From positions 310,001-374,000 of the forward strand of contig NZ_BDCG01000002.1 of the NCBI RefSeq assembly GCF_001613385.1: a DNA stretch of 64,000 bases, read 5' to 3'. The notes under the pieces were generated by a model. The model saw only the letters and a program-made list of their open reading frames with translations. It had not been told where the DNA came from and searched no databases. The DNA comes from Nocardia flavorosea NBRC 108225 (GTDB lineage: Bacteria; Actinomycetota; Actinomycetes; Mycobacteriales; Mycobacteriaceae). Both the position numbers and the translations under genes were made by a program. Numbering within the stretch: the stretch's first letter is position 1; the number at the start of each line of letters is the position of its first letter. This document shows positions 50,097-58,757 of this stretch, piece by piece.

Positions 50097-50822
50097 GTGC
50101 CGATGATCGAATTTCCCGCACCGCGCGGTCCGCTGCCCGGATACCTTTCCGTGCCGGAGTCCGGCGGACCGTGGCCGGCGGTGGTGGTCGTGCACGATGC
50201 GTTCGGCCTCAGCGACGATATCCGGCGTATCACCGACCGTTTCGCGGATCACGGCTATCTTGCGCTCGCGCCCGCACTGTTCCGGCGCGGTAGCCGGGTC
50301 GGCTGTGTGGTGCGCACCTTCCGGGCGCTGGCGGCGGGGGACGGTGACGCCGTCGACGATATCGTCGCCGCCCGCGATCATCTGGCCGCCGACCGGCGCA
50401 GCACCGGCCGGGTGGCCTCGGCCGGGTTCTGTATGGGCGGTGGATTCTGCCTGCTGCTGGCGCCGCGCGGAGTGTTCGATGCGACCGCACCCAATTACGG
50501 TGTCCTACCGCAGGGCCTGGACGCATTACGCGACGCGTGCCCGACCGTGGCCAGTTACGGGGCGCGCGACCGGATGCTGCCCGGCGCCGCGGCCGAGCTC
50601 GAGAAGGTACTCACCGCCGGTGGTGTGCCGCACGATGTGCACGAATACCCGGGTGTGGGCCATTCGTTCATGAACAATTGGCCCACCCCGCCACCACTAC
50701 GTGTGGTGGAACGTACCGCGGGGCTGGCCTACTCCGAACCGGAGTCCGAACACGCCTGGCACCGCATCACCGCTTTCTTCGACGCCCATCTGCGCGACCC
50801 CGAGACCGATACCGGCGACTGA
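50097..50822 (+). CDS. Dienelactone hydrolase family protein
   Basis: A 241-aa alpha/beta hydrolase of the dienelactone hydrolase family with a Cys nucleophile in AGFCMGGGFCL. The acid is Asp in YGARDRMLPG and the His is in GVGHSFMNN. It would open lactones or related cyclic esters; the substrate is not evident. GTG 50097 follows GAGGAGCAGCC. It is divergent from the acetyltransferase across 191 bases, in which nothing was recognised. Confidence 0.88.
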   Translation: MPMIEFPAPRGPLPGYLSVPESGGPWPAVVVVHDAFGLSDDIRRITDRFADHGYLALAPALFRRGSRVGCVVRTFRALAAGDGDAVDDIVAARDHLAADRRSTGRVASAGFCMGGGFCLLLAPRGVFDATAPNYGVLPQGLDALRDACPTVASYGARDRMLPGAAAELEKVLTAGGVPHDVHEYPGVGHSFMNNWPTPPPLRVVERTAGLAYSEPESEHAWHRITAFFDAHLRDPETDTGD

Positions 50823-51031
50823 CCCCTTTCATCGGGAATAGGTCACCCGGCCGCAGCGTCCACAGCCGGAGCCGACGGGGAGTCCACCCCGGCAGACCGG
50901 AGCGCGCGGCCTTTCCGGCGGGCCACCTGCAGTGTCCGTGAAAGAGGGGCGGAACGAATCCCACATCCACGCTCAGCGGGCGACGAACGCCGTGGGCGCG
51001 AACCACCGGGCCACACTATCCACTATGCCCG

Positions 51032-51091
51032 TTACATCAGCATCATGGCACCGAACATCAACATCATGAAACCCAGGAATCGGGATCCCAT
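51032..51091 (-). CDS. Methionine-rich membrane micro-ORF (19 aa)
   Basis: A 19-codon frame reading MGSRFLGFMMLMFGAMMLM then stop; seven of 19 residues are Met and nearly all the rest are hydrophobic or Gly. GGGAGAG lies five bases before the ATG. It could be a small membrane peptide; Met side chains might bind copper or tolerate oxidation. No homologue can be named and it is below normal gene-finding limits. Confidence 0.4.
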   Translation of the reverse strand: MGSRFLGFMMLMFGAMMLM

Positions 51092-51314
51092 CGCACTCTC
51101 CCATCGTTTTCCACGGAGCGCCCGCGTTCTGCGGGGCTTTTATGCCGCTACATAACGGTACGTTGATTACCGATACGCATATGCGATCCGCTTCCCTGTC
51201 ACGGTAAGTATCGGAACCGGTTCGCCGGCACCGCATACCGCGTGGCCCGGCTGCAGCGCGAGCCATCCCGGCCGACTCCCGCACCGCCGGGAACCGGCCG
51301 GACACAGGAGGAAA

Positions 51315-51348
51315 GGACCTGGTATCCGAAGTTCCGGATACCAGGTCC
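51315..51348 (-). terminator. Intrinsic terminator downstream of the PepSY gene
   Basis: A perfect 14-bp stem with a 6-base loop; on the minus strand TTTCC follows. It lies about 100 bases beyond the PepSY stop. Confidence 0.7.
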
Positions 51349-51446
51349 ATGATTCACCTCCGGCTCCACCGTTCCGCCGCAGCAGCCGGGAACCGGGCCG
51401 CCGGGGTCGCCCTTTCGCGGGCTACCCGCAGCGCGAGCACCGGTGG

Positions 51447-51803
51447 TCAATCGCGTTCGGCGGTCCCGCGGACGACACCGGTGTTCGCGTCGACCGATAC
51501 CTCGTACTCCACCCCCTCCGGCGTCACGACCTCCACCTCCCACACCGTGGTGTTCCGCTCGGAATCGAGTTCCGCCGAAACCGCTGTGCTGCCGGGGACC
51601 GCGGCAACCGCGGCATCCATCGCCTTCTGCCGATCGATCCCCGGGGCGGCCACCAGCGACCACGGCGCGCCGTCGTGGTCGGTGCCGGAGCCGGTAGCGA
51701 CCGCGGCGACACCGAGGCAGGCGCCGGCCGCCACCGCCGCCACCACTGCGCCGACCAGTAACCAGCGCATCGCCGAAGCCGCGTGGCGGAAAAATGTTCC
51801 CAT
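51447..51803 (-). CDS. PepSY-domain membrane protein
   Basis: A 118-aa protein. It has an N-terminal membrane anchor (about 14-39, WLLVGAVVAAVAAGACLG) and an extracytoplasmic PepSY domain: DRQKAMDAAVAAVPGS, then VWEVEVVTPEGVEYEVSVD and ANTGVV. PepSY domains often sense or inhibit envelope proteases, and such genes commonly sit beside two-component systems. ATG 51803 has a strong GGAGG site. It is divergent from the response regulator (110 bases), sharing its control region. Confidence 0.85.
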   Translation of the reverse strand: MGTFFRHAASAMRWLLVGAVVAAVAAGACLGVAAVATGSGTDHDGAPWSLVAAPGIDRQKAMDAAVAAVPGSTAVSAELDSERNTTVWEVEVVTPEGVEYEVSVDANTGVVRGTAERD

Positions 51804-51853
51804 GGTGCAAACCTCCTGTATGAGCGGATGTTCACCACTGTGGCAAGCGGATG

Positions 51854-51890
51854 CTGAAACCCGCCTGAAGCCACCTGAAGATCGTTTCAG
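51854..51890. promoter_or_regulatory. Repeated CTGAA boxes, candidate response-regulator site
   Basis: CTGAA occurs at 51854-51858, 51865-51869 and 51875-51879, 11 and 10 bases apart, followed by its reverse complement TTCAG at 51886-51890. Direct repeats spaced by one helical turn are typical for OmpR-type regulators. The site lies between the PepSY and response-regulator starts and could control both. Confidence 0.6.
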
Positions 51891-51913
51891 CAACGATCTG
51901 CCACTCTTGACGA

Positions 51914-52591
51914 ATGCGTCTGCTGATCGTGGAGGACGAGAAGCGTCTGGCCCACACACTGGCAAAAGGCTTGTGCGCCGAGGGATTCGCCGTGGATGTC
52001 GTCCACGACGGTGTCTCCGGCCTGCACCGGGCCACCAGTACCGACTACGACCTGATCGTCCTCGACATCATGTTGCCGGGGATGAACGGCTACCGGGTCT
52101 GCGAAACACTGCGCGCCGCGGGACACGAGACCCCCGTGCTGATGCTCACCGCCAAGGACGGCGAATACGACGAGGCCGAGGGACTCGATACCGGCGCGGA
52201 CGACTATCTGCGCAAACCGTTCTCGTATGTGGTGCTGGTGGCCCGGATCAGGGCGTTGTTGCGCCGCCGGACCCGTGGCGGCGCCAAGGTATTGCGGGTG
52301 GGCGATCTGCTGGTGGATCCGGGCAGCCACACCTGCCGCCGCGGTGACCGGGATGTCACGCTGACCGCCAAAGAGTTCGCGGTACTGGAACATCTCGCGG
52401 TACGGGCCGGGGAGGTGGTCTCCAAGGCCGATATCCTCTGCCACGTCTGGGATTTCGCCTACGACGGCGACCCGAACATCGTGGAGGTCTATATCAGCGC
52501 CCTGCGCCGCAAGATCGACGCACCCTTCGGATGCCGCACAATCCATACGGTGCGCGGCGCGGGATACCGGTTGGCGGGCGACCGTGGCTGA
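51914..52591 (+). CDS. OmpR-family response regulator
   Basis: A 225-aa regulator. Receiver domain with VEDE and phospho-acceptor Asp51 (LIVLDIMLPGMNG), switch Thr in LTAKDG and Lys in YLRKPFSY. The winged-helix domain shows LTAKEFAVLEHLAVRAGEVV and ISALRRKID. It overlaps the sensor kinase gene by eight bases, so the pair is one operon. It probably acts on the CTGAA boxes upstream and on the divergent PepSY gene. Confidence 0.92.
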   Translation: MRLLIVEDEKRLAHTLAKGLCAEGFAVDVVHDGVSGLHRATSTDYDLIVLDIMLPGMNGYRVCETLRAAGHETPVLMLTAKDGEYDEAEGLDTGADDYLRKPFSYVVLVARIRALLRRRTRGGAKVLRVGDLLVDPGSHTCRRGDRDVTLTAKEFAVLEHLAVRAGEVVSKADILCHVWDFAYDGDPNIVEVYISALRRKIDAPFGCRTIHTVRGAGYRLAGDRG

Positions 52592-54146
52592 GCGCACCCC
52601 GCGCCGCCGGTGGTGGAGTTCGGTGCGGGCCCGCACCACCACCGCTGCCACGGCTGTCGTGGCCGTGGCATTGGTTGCCGCAGGCATGATCGTGCTGGTG
52701 GTGCTGCGGGACAACCTCGTCGAGAGTGCGAGCACGCAGGCCGAGCACACGGCGCGCGATATCGCCGACAGGATCGGCCGCGGCGCCGATCTCGCGACTT
52801 TGCGGTTTCCCGATCCGGACGACGAACCGGTGCAGATCGTCGCACCGGACGGCCGGGTACTCGCCGCCGACGACGAACTGCGGGGCCGGCGGCCGATGGC
52901 CGATTTCGGGCCGTACGCGTCGGGCGAACCCGGCTCGGACGACGACGAGCCGGAGGACGATGAGGACGACAACGACAACGACGAGAACGACGAGGAGGCG
53001 GACGCAGACGACGCGGACGAGGAACCCGACGGTGACGCCACCCCGGGCAGCGCCACCGTCGCGGGAATCGCGGCGGCACCGGGAAGCGCTGTCGCCGCGG
53101 CGCCGTCGACCACCGACGCCGTCGTGGGCGAGGCATACCTGCGGGTCGGCGATGCTTCGACTCCCGACCATTTCCGGGTCGCCGCGCTCGCCGCGACCAC
53201 CGCCGACGGGCAACCGGTCACCGTCTATGCGGGTGCCGCACTCGATACCGCCGACAGTGCGGTCGCCGACGCCCGGCGCGCCATGCTGCTCGGGCTGCTC
53301 CCGGTACTGGCGGTGGTGTCGGTGGTGACCTGGTTCGTCACCCGGCGCGCGTTACGCCCGGTGGAAGCCATTCGCCGCGAACTCGCCGAGATCATGCACG
53401 GTGACCTGTCCCGGCGCGTCCCCGAGCCACCGGCGCGGGACGAGATCGCCCTGCTCGCGGCGACCACCAACGACACCCTGGCGGCGCTCGAAGAGTCCGC
53501 CGACCGGCAGCGCCGGTTCATCGCCGATGCGGCGCACGAGTTGCGCAGTCCGATCGCCAGTCTGCGAGCCCAGCTCGAGGTCGCACAGGCGCATCCGGAC
53601 CTGCTCGAACTCGAGGGGCTGCTCGGCGATACCGTGCGACTGGAACATCTGGCGACGGATCTGCTGCTGCTGGCCCGCCTCGACGCCGGGGAACGGCCCC
53701 GGCCCGGCCGGGTGGATATCGCGGCGCTCGTCGCGGGTGAACTGTCGCGGCGTACCGGCGACCGCGTCCCGGTCGAGACCGCCCTGCCGGACGAGCCGGT
53801 CGTGCTCACCGGTAGCGGCACCCAGCTGGCCCGCGTACTGGGCAATCTCGTCGACAACGCGCAACGGCATACTGCCACCGTGGTTCAGGTCTCGCTGGAA
53901 TGTGTGGACGGGGCCGCGGTGCTCGTGGTCGCCGACGACGGGACCGGTGTGCCCGAGGCGGATCGGGAACGGATATTCCAGCGTTTCGTCCGGCTCGACG
54001 AGGCCCGCAGCCGTGACGAGGGCGGTGCCGGGCTGGGGTTGGCCATCGTCCGCGATGTGGTCGAACGGCACGGCGGGTCGATCCGGGTCGAGAACGGTGT
54101 ACCGGGCGGGGCTCGTTTCGTGGTCACGATCCCGCTGCCCGGATAA
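52584..54146 (+). CDS. Sensor histidine kinase with an extremely acidic sensor loop
   Basis: A 520-aa kinase. TM1 lies at about 19-41 and TM2 at about 234-254, enclosing a 190-residue extracytoplasmic sensor. Within this, residues 119-151 carry 24 Asp or Glu out of 33, a run reminiscent of cation-binding acidic patches. HAMP follows TM2 (RRALRPVEAIRRELAEI). The phospho-His is His318 in ADAAHELRSP. The ATP domain has NLVDNAQRHT, DDGTGVP and GAGLGLAIV. GTG 52584 overlaps the response regulator. A divalent cation or cationic peptide is a reasonable inferred signal. Confidence 0.92.
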   Translation: MAERTPRRRWWSSVRARTTTAATAVVAVALVAAGMIVLVVLRDNLVESASTQAEHTARDIADRIGRGADLATLRFPDPDDEPVQIVAPDGRVLAADDELRGRRPMADFGPYASGEPGSDDDEPEDDEDDNDNDENDEEADADDADEEPDGDATPGSATVAGIAAAPGSAVAAAPSTTDAVVGEAYLRVGDASTPDHFRVAALAATTADGQPVTVYAGAALDTADSAVADARRAMLLGLLPVLAVVSVVTWFVTRRALRPVEAIRRELAEIMHGDLSRRVPEPPARDEIALLAATTNDTLAALEESADRQRRFIADAAHELRSPIASLRAQLEVAQAHPDLLELEGLLGDTVRLEHLATDLLLLARLDAGERPRPGRVDIAALVAGELSRRTGDRVPVETALPDEPVVLTGSGTQLARVLGNLVDNAQRHTATVVQVSLECVDGAAVLVVADDGTGVPEADRERIFQRFVRLDEARSRDEGGAGLGLAIVRDVVERHGGSIRVENGVPGGARFVVTIPLPG

Positions 54147-54162
54147 TCGCCGGCGAGACCGC

Positions 54163-55029
54163 TCAGGCAGCTATCGGGGCGGCCGTATCCGGTTCGGCGA
54201 GGGCCTGCTCGCGCAGAGTCCGGAGCGTTTTGCCGAGGATCCGGGAAACCTGCATCTGCGAAATACCGAGCCGCCCCGCGATCTGGTTCTGGGTCATATT
54301 GCCGAAGTAGCGCCAGACGAGGATCTGGCGTTCGCGCCGCGGCAGTTCCTCGATGAGCGGGCGTACGGCCATGGCGTCCTCGAGCAACCCGAAGCACGGT
54401 TCCTCGGTGCCCAGCTTGGTGAGCACGGCCGGGGGCGGGGTGTCGTCGTCGTGCTCGCGGACCGCGGCGTCCAGCGAGTTGCTGGTATGTCCGTTACCTG
54501 CGATCAGGGCTTGGGTGACCTCGGTCAGTTCCGCTCCGAGTTCCGCCGCGATCTCGCGGGCGGTCGGGGTCCGGCCGAGCCGCTGGAACAATACTTCGGA
54601 GGCCGGGCCTATGCGCAGATGCAGTTCCTTGGTACCGCGCGGCACCCGCACGGCCCAGGTGTGGTCGCGGAAATGCCGGCGCACCTCGCCCATGATGGTA
54701 GGCACGGCGAACGACAGGAACGAACTGCCCCGGCTCACATCGAAGCGGTCCACGGCCTGCACCAGACCCATCCGGGCGATCTGGAGCAGATCGTCGAATG
54801 CCTCGCCGCGACCGCTGAACCGCCGGGCGATATGGTCCGCGAGCGGCAGGCCCAGATGCACGATTTCGGTGCGGATTTCCTGGCAGCGTGGATCGTCGGG
54901 TTCCAGGCCGGCCAGCTTGTCGAACCAGGGTTCGAGATTGTCGTAGCTGTCCCCGCCGCGCGGCCGTCCGGGTCGGGCGTTGTGGGTCACGGCGGGTGTG
55001 TCGATGGTGACTGTGGTCGTTTCGTTCAT
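54163..55029 (-). CDS. sigF: SigF/SigB-type RNA polymerase sigma factor
   Basis: A 288-aa group 3 sigma factor. Region 2 has LPLADHIARRFSGRGEAFDD, then LLQIARMGLVQAVDRFD and FLSFAVPTIMGEVRRHFRD. Region 3 is LHLRIGPASEVLFQRLGRTP and region 4 is LPRRERQILVWRYFGNMTQ followed by ISQMQVSRILGKTL. This is the SigB/SigF general-stress type of actinobacteria. No anti-sigma or anti-anti-sigma gene is adjacent, unlike the mycobacterial rsbW-sigF arrangement. ATG 55029 follows AGGAGCCACC. Its own upstream GTTT-N15-GGGTAG promoter suggests autoregulation. Confidence 0.9.
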   Translation of the reverse strand: MNETTTVTIDTPAVTHNARPGRPRGGDSYDNLEPWFDKLAGLEPDDPRCQEIRTEIVHLGLPLADHIARRFSGRGEAFDDLLQIARMGLVQAVDRFDVSRGSSFLSFAVPTIMGEVRRHFRDHTWAVRVPRGTKELHLRIGPASEVLFQRLGRTPTAREIAAELGAELTEVTQALIAGNGHTSNSLDAAVREHDDDTPPPAVLTKLGTEEPCFGLLEDAMAVRPLIEELPRRERQILVWRYFGNMTQNQIAGRLGISQMQVSRILGKTLRTLREQALAEPDTAAPIAA

Positions 55030-55086
55030 CGGTGGCTCCTCGGGTCTTCCCAATCGGCTCGCTGATCGGCTCGACTTCCTTCAGAA

Positions 55087-55111
55087 CTACCCGATTCGAC
55101 GTGATCGAAAC
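55087..55111 (-). promoter_or_regulatory. SigF-type promoter of sigF
   Basis: On the minus strand GTTT (55108-55111), a 15-base spacer, GGGTAG (55087-55092). The -10 lies 58 bases before the ATG. Autoregulation by this promoter type is usual for SigF/SigB factors. Confidence 0.65.
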
Positions 55112-55174
55112 GTGACCTACCGGCCGGTACCTTCCGTCGGGCACCCGCACACCGGACGAGAGTATCGCGAAATA

Positions 55175-55188
55175 TGCTGTATACAGCA
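55175..55188. promoter_or_regulatory. Perfect 14-bp palindrome with GTATAC core
   Basis: TGCTGTATACAGCA lies 64 bases upstream of the sigF -35 element and 71 bases past the nitroreductase stop. The TGTATACA core is common in GntR-family operators. No GntR gene is in the window. Confidence 0.45.
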
Positions 55189-55259
55189 ATGATTCACGAT
55201 CGACCGCAGAGGCCGGACGGAGCAGCCGGCGGGCCCTCGACGACGCCCGCGCCGGCTGC

Positions 55260-55916
55260 CTACCAGCCGCCGATGTGCACGATCCGATCCAGATCCGCCC
55301 GCGCGGCGGGCTTGAAATCTGTGCCCAACGTATAGGCCACGGGGAGCAGCGCACCCTGGGAAACCTTGTCGTAGGGAATACCGAGAACTTCCGCCGCTTC
55401 CCGCTCGTATCGCAAATGCAATGTCGTCCACGACGTTCCGAGTCCGCGCGATCGCGCCGCCAGGCAGAAGCTCCACGCCGCGGGAAACAGCGACCCCCAG
55501 TACGACGCGCTCTCCGCACTCGACGCGTTGTCGAGGCGGCCCGACTGGCAGGGGATCACCAAAGCCGGCACCTCGCCCATCTTCTCGGCCAGATACCGCG
55601 CGGAATCCGCGACTCGCTGCCGGGCCGCATCCGCTTCGGAATCACCGCTGAGCTGGTTACCGGGAAAATACCGGGACGACGCATACTCCTCGAACGCCTT
55701 GCGGTAGAGCTCGCCGAGGGACCGGCGCTGTCCGGGATCGGTGACGACGACCCAGTGCCAGCCCTGCCGGTTCGACCCACTCGGCGCCTGCACCGCCAGT
55801 TCGATACATTCCCGGACCACCTCGAGCGGTACCGCGCGCTCGAGGTCGAGCCGTTTCCGCACCGCTCGCGTGGTCGACAGCAGTTCGTCCGTGGTCAGGT
55901 CCAGTTCCCTGGGCAC
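55260..55916 (-). CDS. Nitroreductase-family FMN protein
   Basis: A 218-aa flavin-dependent nitroreductase-fold protein: RAVRKRLDLERAVPLEVVRE, then APSGSNRQGWHWVVV and the late GLGTSWTTLHLRYEREA. It would reduce nitro groups, quinones or other acceptors with NAD(P)H. The natural substrate is unknown. GTG 55916 follows AAGGAGCCTGCT. A 184-base gap upstream, before ltrA, shows no gene. Confidence 0.85.
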   Translation of the reverse strand: MPRELDLTTDELLSTTRAVRKRLDLERAVPLEVVRECIELAVQAPSGSNRQGWHWVVVTDPGQRRSLGELYRKAFEEYASSRYFPGNQLSGDSEADAARQRVADSARYLAEKMGEVPALVIPCQSGRLDNASSAESASYWGSLFPAAWSFCLAARSRGLGTSWTTLHLRYEREAAEVLGIPYDKVSQGALLPVAYTLGTDFKPAARADLDRIVHIGGW

Positions 55917-56100
55917 AGCAGGCTCCTTCGTTCCGATACGGCACGGCCGGGGCCGGCCGGAACACCCGGCGTGGGTCACGGCCGCCTCCGGCGAACATAC
56001 TCCGGGCACGCTCCGCCGGTACAGCCGTCGGCAGGCATCGCGAACGGCGGCCGAACAGGGGCCGGTGCCGGTCCGGCGACGATTCCCCGGCCGGACCCCG

Positions 56101-57297
56101 CTACGAATGATGCTCGCCGTGCCGGATCTCGTCGCGCGGTGCGGCGTAGCGGACGGTCTCCCAGGCGATCAGTACGACAAGGACCGCGCACAGGATCGTC
56201 AGGGCGGCGAGCGCGGGCAGCACCGCCGCCAACGGGATCAGCGCGAGCAGCACCACGATCGCCACGACGCGGGATACGGTGACCTGCCCGGTGGCGTAGG
56301 CCTTGCCACCGACGAGCCCGATGAGGAACAGCGCGACACCGCCGTAGAGGGCGAACAACGGTATTCCGTACAGCGCGTCGGTGAGCCGGTGATGCGAACT
56401 GTCCCCGACGTAGTACAGCACTTTCTTCAGGCCCAGAGACAGCGCGATCACGCCGACGATCATCGGGAAATGCCAGTAGGTGTAGCAGTTACGGGCGATC
56501 TTGATCTGCCGTTCCCCGTCGGCCGCGGCCAGCACATGCTCCACCGACAGCGCCGCGACGTCGAAGTAGGCCCACCACAGCAGGCCGGAGATGGCCAGGC
56601 CCAGCAGTGAGCCCACGGCGATCGGCCACGAGATGGGCAGCGCGGCCACCCCGATTCCGATCGAAACGATGGATTCGCCCAGCGCCACGATGACGATCAA
56701 CCCGTAGCGCTCGGAGAAATGCTTGGCCGAGTTCACCCGCCAGCCGTTACCGGAGAGCAGAGTCCAGGCCATATCCCCGGCCACCGCGGCAATCCACAAT
56801 CCGATCTGCACGGCGCCCGAAGTGGTCGCCGCGACCACCAGCAGCGCGGTGCCGAGGGTGATCGACCCCAGCCCCCAGCGGATCACCTGCCCGCGCAACT
56901 GCGGGTCCTGTGCACTGGCCAGCCAGAACATACCCAGGTGGACGAGCCGGGCCACCAGATAGGCCAGCGCGAACACCAGCGGCCCCGACCAGCCGCCGGG
57001 CAGGTCGTTGAATGCCTCGGGAATGGCCAGCGCGGCGATGAACGCGGCGCCCATGGCCGTGAACACGGCCACCCGGGCCAGGCCTTCGTCGGCCCGCACC
57101 ACATTGCCCAGCCAGCTGTAGGAGATCCATACCCACCACACCACCGCCAGGACCAGCAGTGCCCGCAGCATGTTCACGGCCGAGGTGTCCTCGGCGGCCA
57201 GATCGGTGACCTTCGTGAGGGCGAAGACCACGACCAGATCGAAGAACAGCTCCAGCTGGGTGACCGCGGCTCCCTGGGCGACCGGCTGCAAGCGCAT
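56101..57297 (-). CDS. ltrA: Low-temperature-requirement (LtrA) membrane protein
   Basis: A 398-aa polytopic membrane protein of the LtrA family (PF06772): TQLELFFDLVVVFALTKV at the N-terminus, then VWWVWISYSWLGNV, FSERYGLIVIVALGESIV, and later FDVAALSVEHVL and YWHFPMIVGVIALSLGLK. The role of LtrA is unknown; the gene was found in Listeria as needed for growth in the cold. The ATG at 57297 is preferred over 57315 because AGAGGAG lies between the two, correctly spaced for the second. Confidence 0.88.
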   Translation of the reverse strand: MRLQPVAQGAAVTQLELFFDLVVVFALTKVTDLAAEDTSAVNMLRALLVLAVVWWVWISYSWLGNVVRADEGLARVAVFTAMGAAFIAALAIPEAFNDLPGGWSGPLVFALAYLVARLVHLGMFWLASAQDPQLRGQVIRWGLGSITLGTALLVVAATTSGAVQIGLWIAAVAGDMAWTLLSGNGWRVNSAKHFSERYGLIVIVALGESIVSIGIGVAALPISWPIAVGSLLGLAISGLLWWAYFDVAALSVEHVLAAADGERQIKIARNCYTYWHFPMIVGVIALSLGLKKVLYYVGDSSHHRLTDALYGIPLFALYGGVALFLIGLVGGKAYATGQVTVSRVVAIVVLLALIPLAAVLPALAALTILCAVLVVLIAWETVRYAAPRDEIRHGEHHS

Positions 57298-57461
57298 CCG
57301 CTTGGCTCCTCTCATACGGCAAATACTCGCACCCAGCAGCGCCGCTCGCAGCTCTGCCGGGCTCGGCACGCATGTTTCGACCGCCGGAAATCGGACACGC
57401 GGTCGGTGGAGGATGCCGGCACGGATCCCACGGCCGGCACCCCGACGAGAAGGGAGGTTCG

Positions 57462-57614
57462 ATGAGCACCCGCGATACGATCGCCCAGCTGAACCAGGAC
57501 ATCACCACCGCCGAGAACGCAGGTGACGAGGCCACCGCGGCGCGGCTCCGGCGGGAACTGGAAACCGCCCTGCGCGACGCCAAGGATCCGAAGGGATCCA
57601 CCGATACCGAATAG
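57462..57614 (+). CDS. Small helical protein of unknown function (50 aa)
   Basis: A 50-aa protein (STRDTIAQLNQDITTAENAG, then ARLRRELETALRDAK) predicted to form a helical hairpin or coiled coil and then a short disordered acidic tail. I do not recognise a family. GAAGGGAGGTTCG precedes the ATG, a strong site that makes this a credible gene. It is divergent from ltrA. Confidence 0.65.
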   Translation: MSTRDTIAQLNQDITTAENAGDEATAARLRRELETALRDAKDPKGSTDTE

Positions 57615-57889
57615 TCTCCCGCGACGACGGTGGTCGGCCGGGTGACCTGCCCAAACGGGTGGGTCACTCGGCGGATTTCACCGATTCGGGAGCCCGCGCG
57701 CGAGCTTGTGCGATCCCCGGCTCGCGCTCGGCCGACCGGTCGATGACCATATGGCGCGCCCACCGGATATGATCTTGATCGGGTCGGGGGCGACGAGTAG
57801 TGCGCAGGTTACATTATGGCGCCTCGTCGAACGATTCATGAGTTCTCCCCCCATCCACTCATGCGATCGATATCGATGGAGGAACTGTC

Positions 57890-58477
57890 ATGTCCAGACG
57901 CGCGCCCGTATTCCGGGTCCGGAACCTGCTCACCGGGTTCGTCATAGCCGGATGCGCCGTACTCGCACTGTCGGGGTGCTCCGGCACGGATTCGTCGAGC
58001 TCCGCGAGCTCGACCCCGGAGACCACCGTTCCGGGCCAGAACGGAACCGACGCCGGCGGCGACGTCTCCTTCGACGCCGAGATCGGCCAGTGTGTGACCT
58101 TGTCGGGAACCATGATGGACGCCGAGATCGACCACGCCGAATGCGGTAGCGAAAAGTCGAACTACAAGGTCGTCGCCAAGGCGCCGACCCAGGACGAGTG
58201 CGCCGCCGACGTCGACCAGACGTACTACGTCACCCTCGGCGGCGAGGAACAGGGTGCCCTGTGCCTCGATATCGACTGGGTCGTCGGCCAGTGCATGACC
58301 ATTCCGGCCGGTATGGACAGCCCCACGCACAGCCCGTGCACGGCAGGCACGCCCGATACGGTCCGGGTGCTCGCGATCCTGCCCGGTACCACCGATGAGG
58401 CCGGCTGCCCCGCAGAGACCACCAGTTACTACACCTACGACGAACGTAAACTCGTCACCTGCGTCGCCGAGGTCTAG
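57890..58477 (+). CDS. LppU-like lipoprotein
   Basis: A 195-aa secreted lipoprotein. The signal ends in ALSGC, with lipidation at the Cys of the lipobox. A Ser/Thr-rich linker follows, then a Cys-rich domain with six or more cysteines (FDAEIGQCVTLSG, DHAECGSEKSNYKVV, QDECAADVD, GALCLDIDW, VGQCMTIPAG) resembling LppU-type proteins of mycobacteria and Nocardia. Disulfides are probable. Function unknown. The ATG has GATGGAGGAACTGTC upstream. The 275 bases before it show no gene; a short AT-richer stretch near 57815 may be its promoter. Confidence 0.8.
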   Translation: MSRRAPVFRVRNLLTGFVIAGCAVLALSGCSGTDSSSSASSTPETTVPGQNGTDAGGDVSFDAEIGQCVTLSGTMMDAEIDHAECGSEKSNYKVVAKAPTQDECAADVDQTYYVTLGGEEQGALCLDIDWVVGQCMTIPAGMDSPTHSPCTAGTPDTVRVLAILPGTTDEAGCPAETTSYYTYDERKLVTCVAEV

Positions 58478-58490
58478 CGACCCGCGCGGC

Positions 58491-58525
58491 GGGTGTGGCC
58501 TCGGACAACGGTCGAGGCCACACCC
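58491..58525 (+). terminator. Hairpin after the LppU-like gene
   Basis: A perfect 13-bp stem (58491-58503 with 58513-58525) with a 9-base loop, 14 bases after the stop. No T-run follows. The remaining 230 bases to the next gene show nothing recognisable. Confidence 0.6.
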
Positions 58526-58757
58526 ACTCCTCACGGTACGGGCCGCACGCGCCCGGAATACCGCAGGACGCAATCGATTCCGTCGACGTGATCGGTTCGG
58601 CACAACCCGCCGGTTTCGATGCCGTACTCGGCGCCGGTTGCCTACGCTTTGTACGGGAAGCAGCCTCGCTGGGGCACGGAATCACCCTCGACGGCGGCCC
58701 GACCGGTATCGAAAGACCTGATACCGGACCTGCGTCCGCACTACCGTTGGAGCCCGC

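Larger units (their letters stand above)
50823..51446. other. 624-base region with a micro-ORF and a terminator
   Basis: Lies between the dienelactone hydrolase and the PepSY gene. It holds the Met-rich micro-ORF at 51032-51091 and the terminator at 51315-51348, listed separately. Nothing else convincing was seen. Confidence 0.4.

Noticed and set aside
57374..57398. GTTT-N15-GGACAC upstream of the 50-aa helical protein as a fifth SigF promoter
   Set aside because: Spacing matches but the -10 has only three of six consensus bases; too weak to claim.
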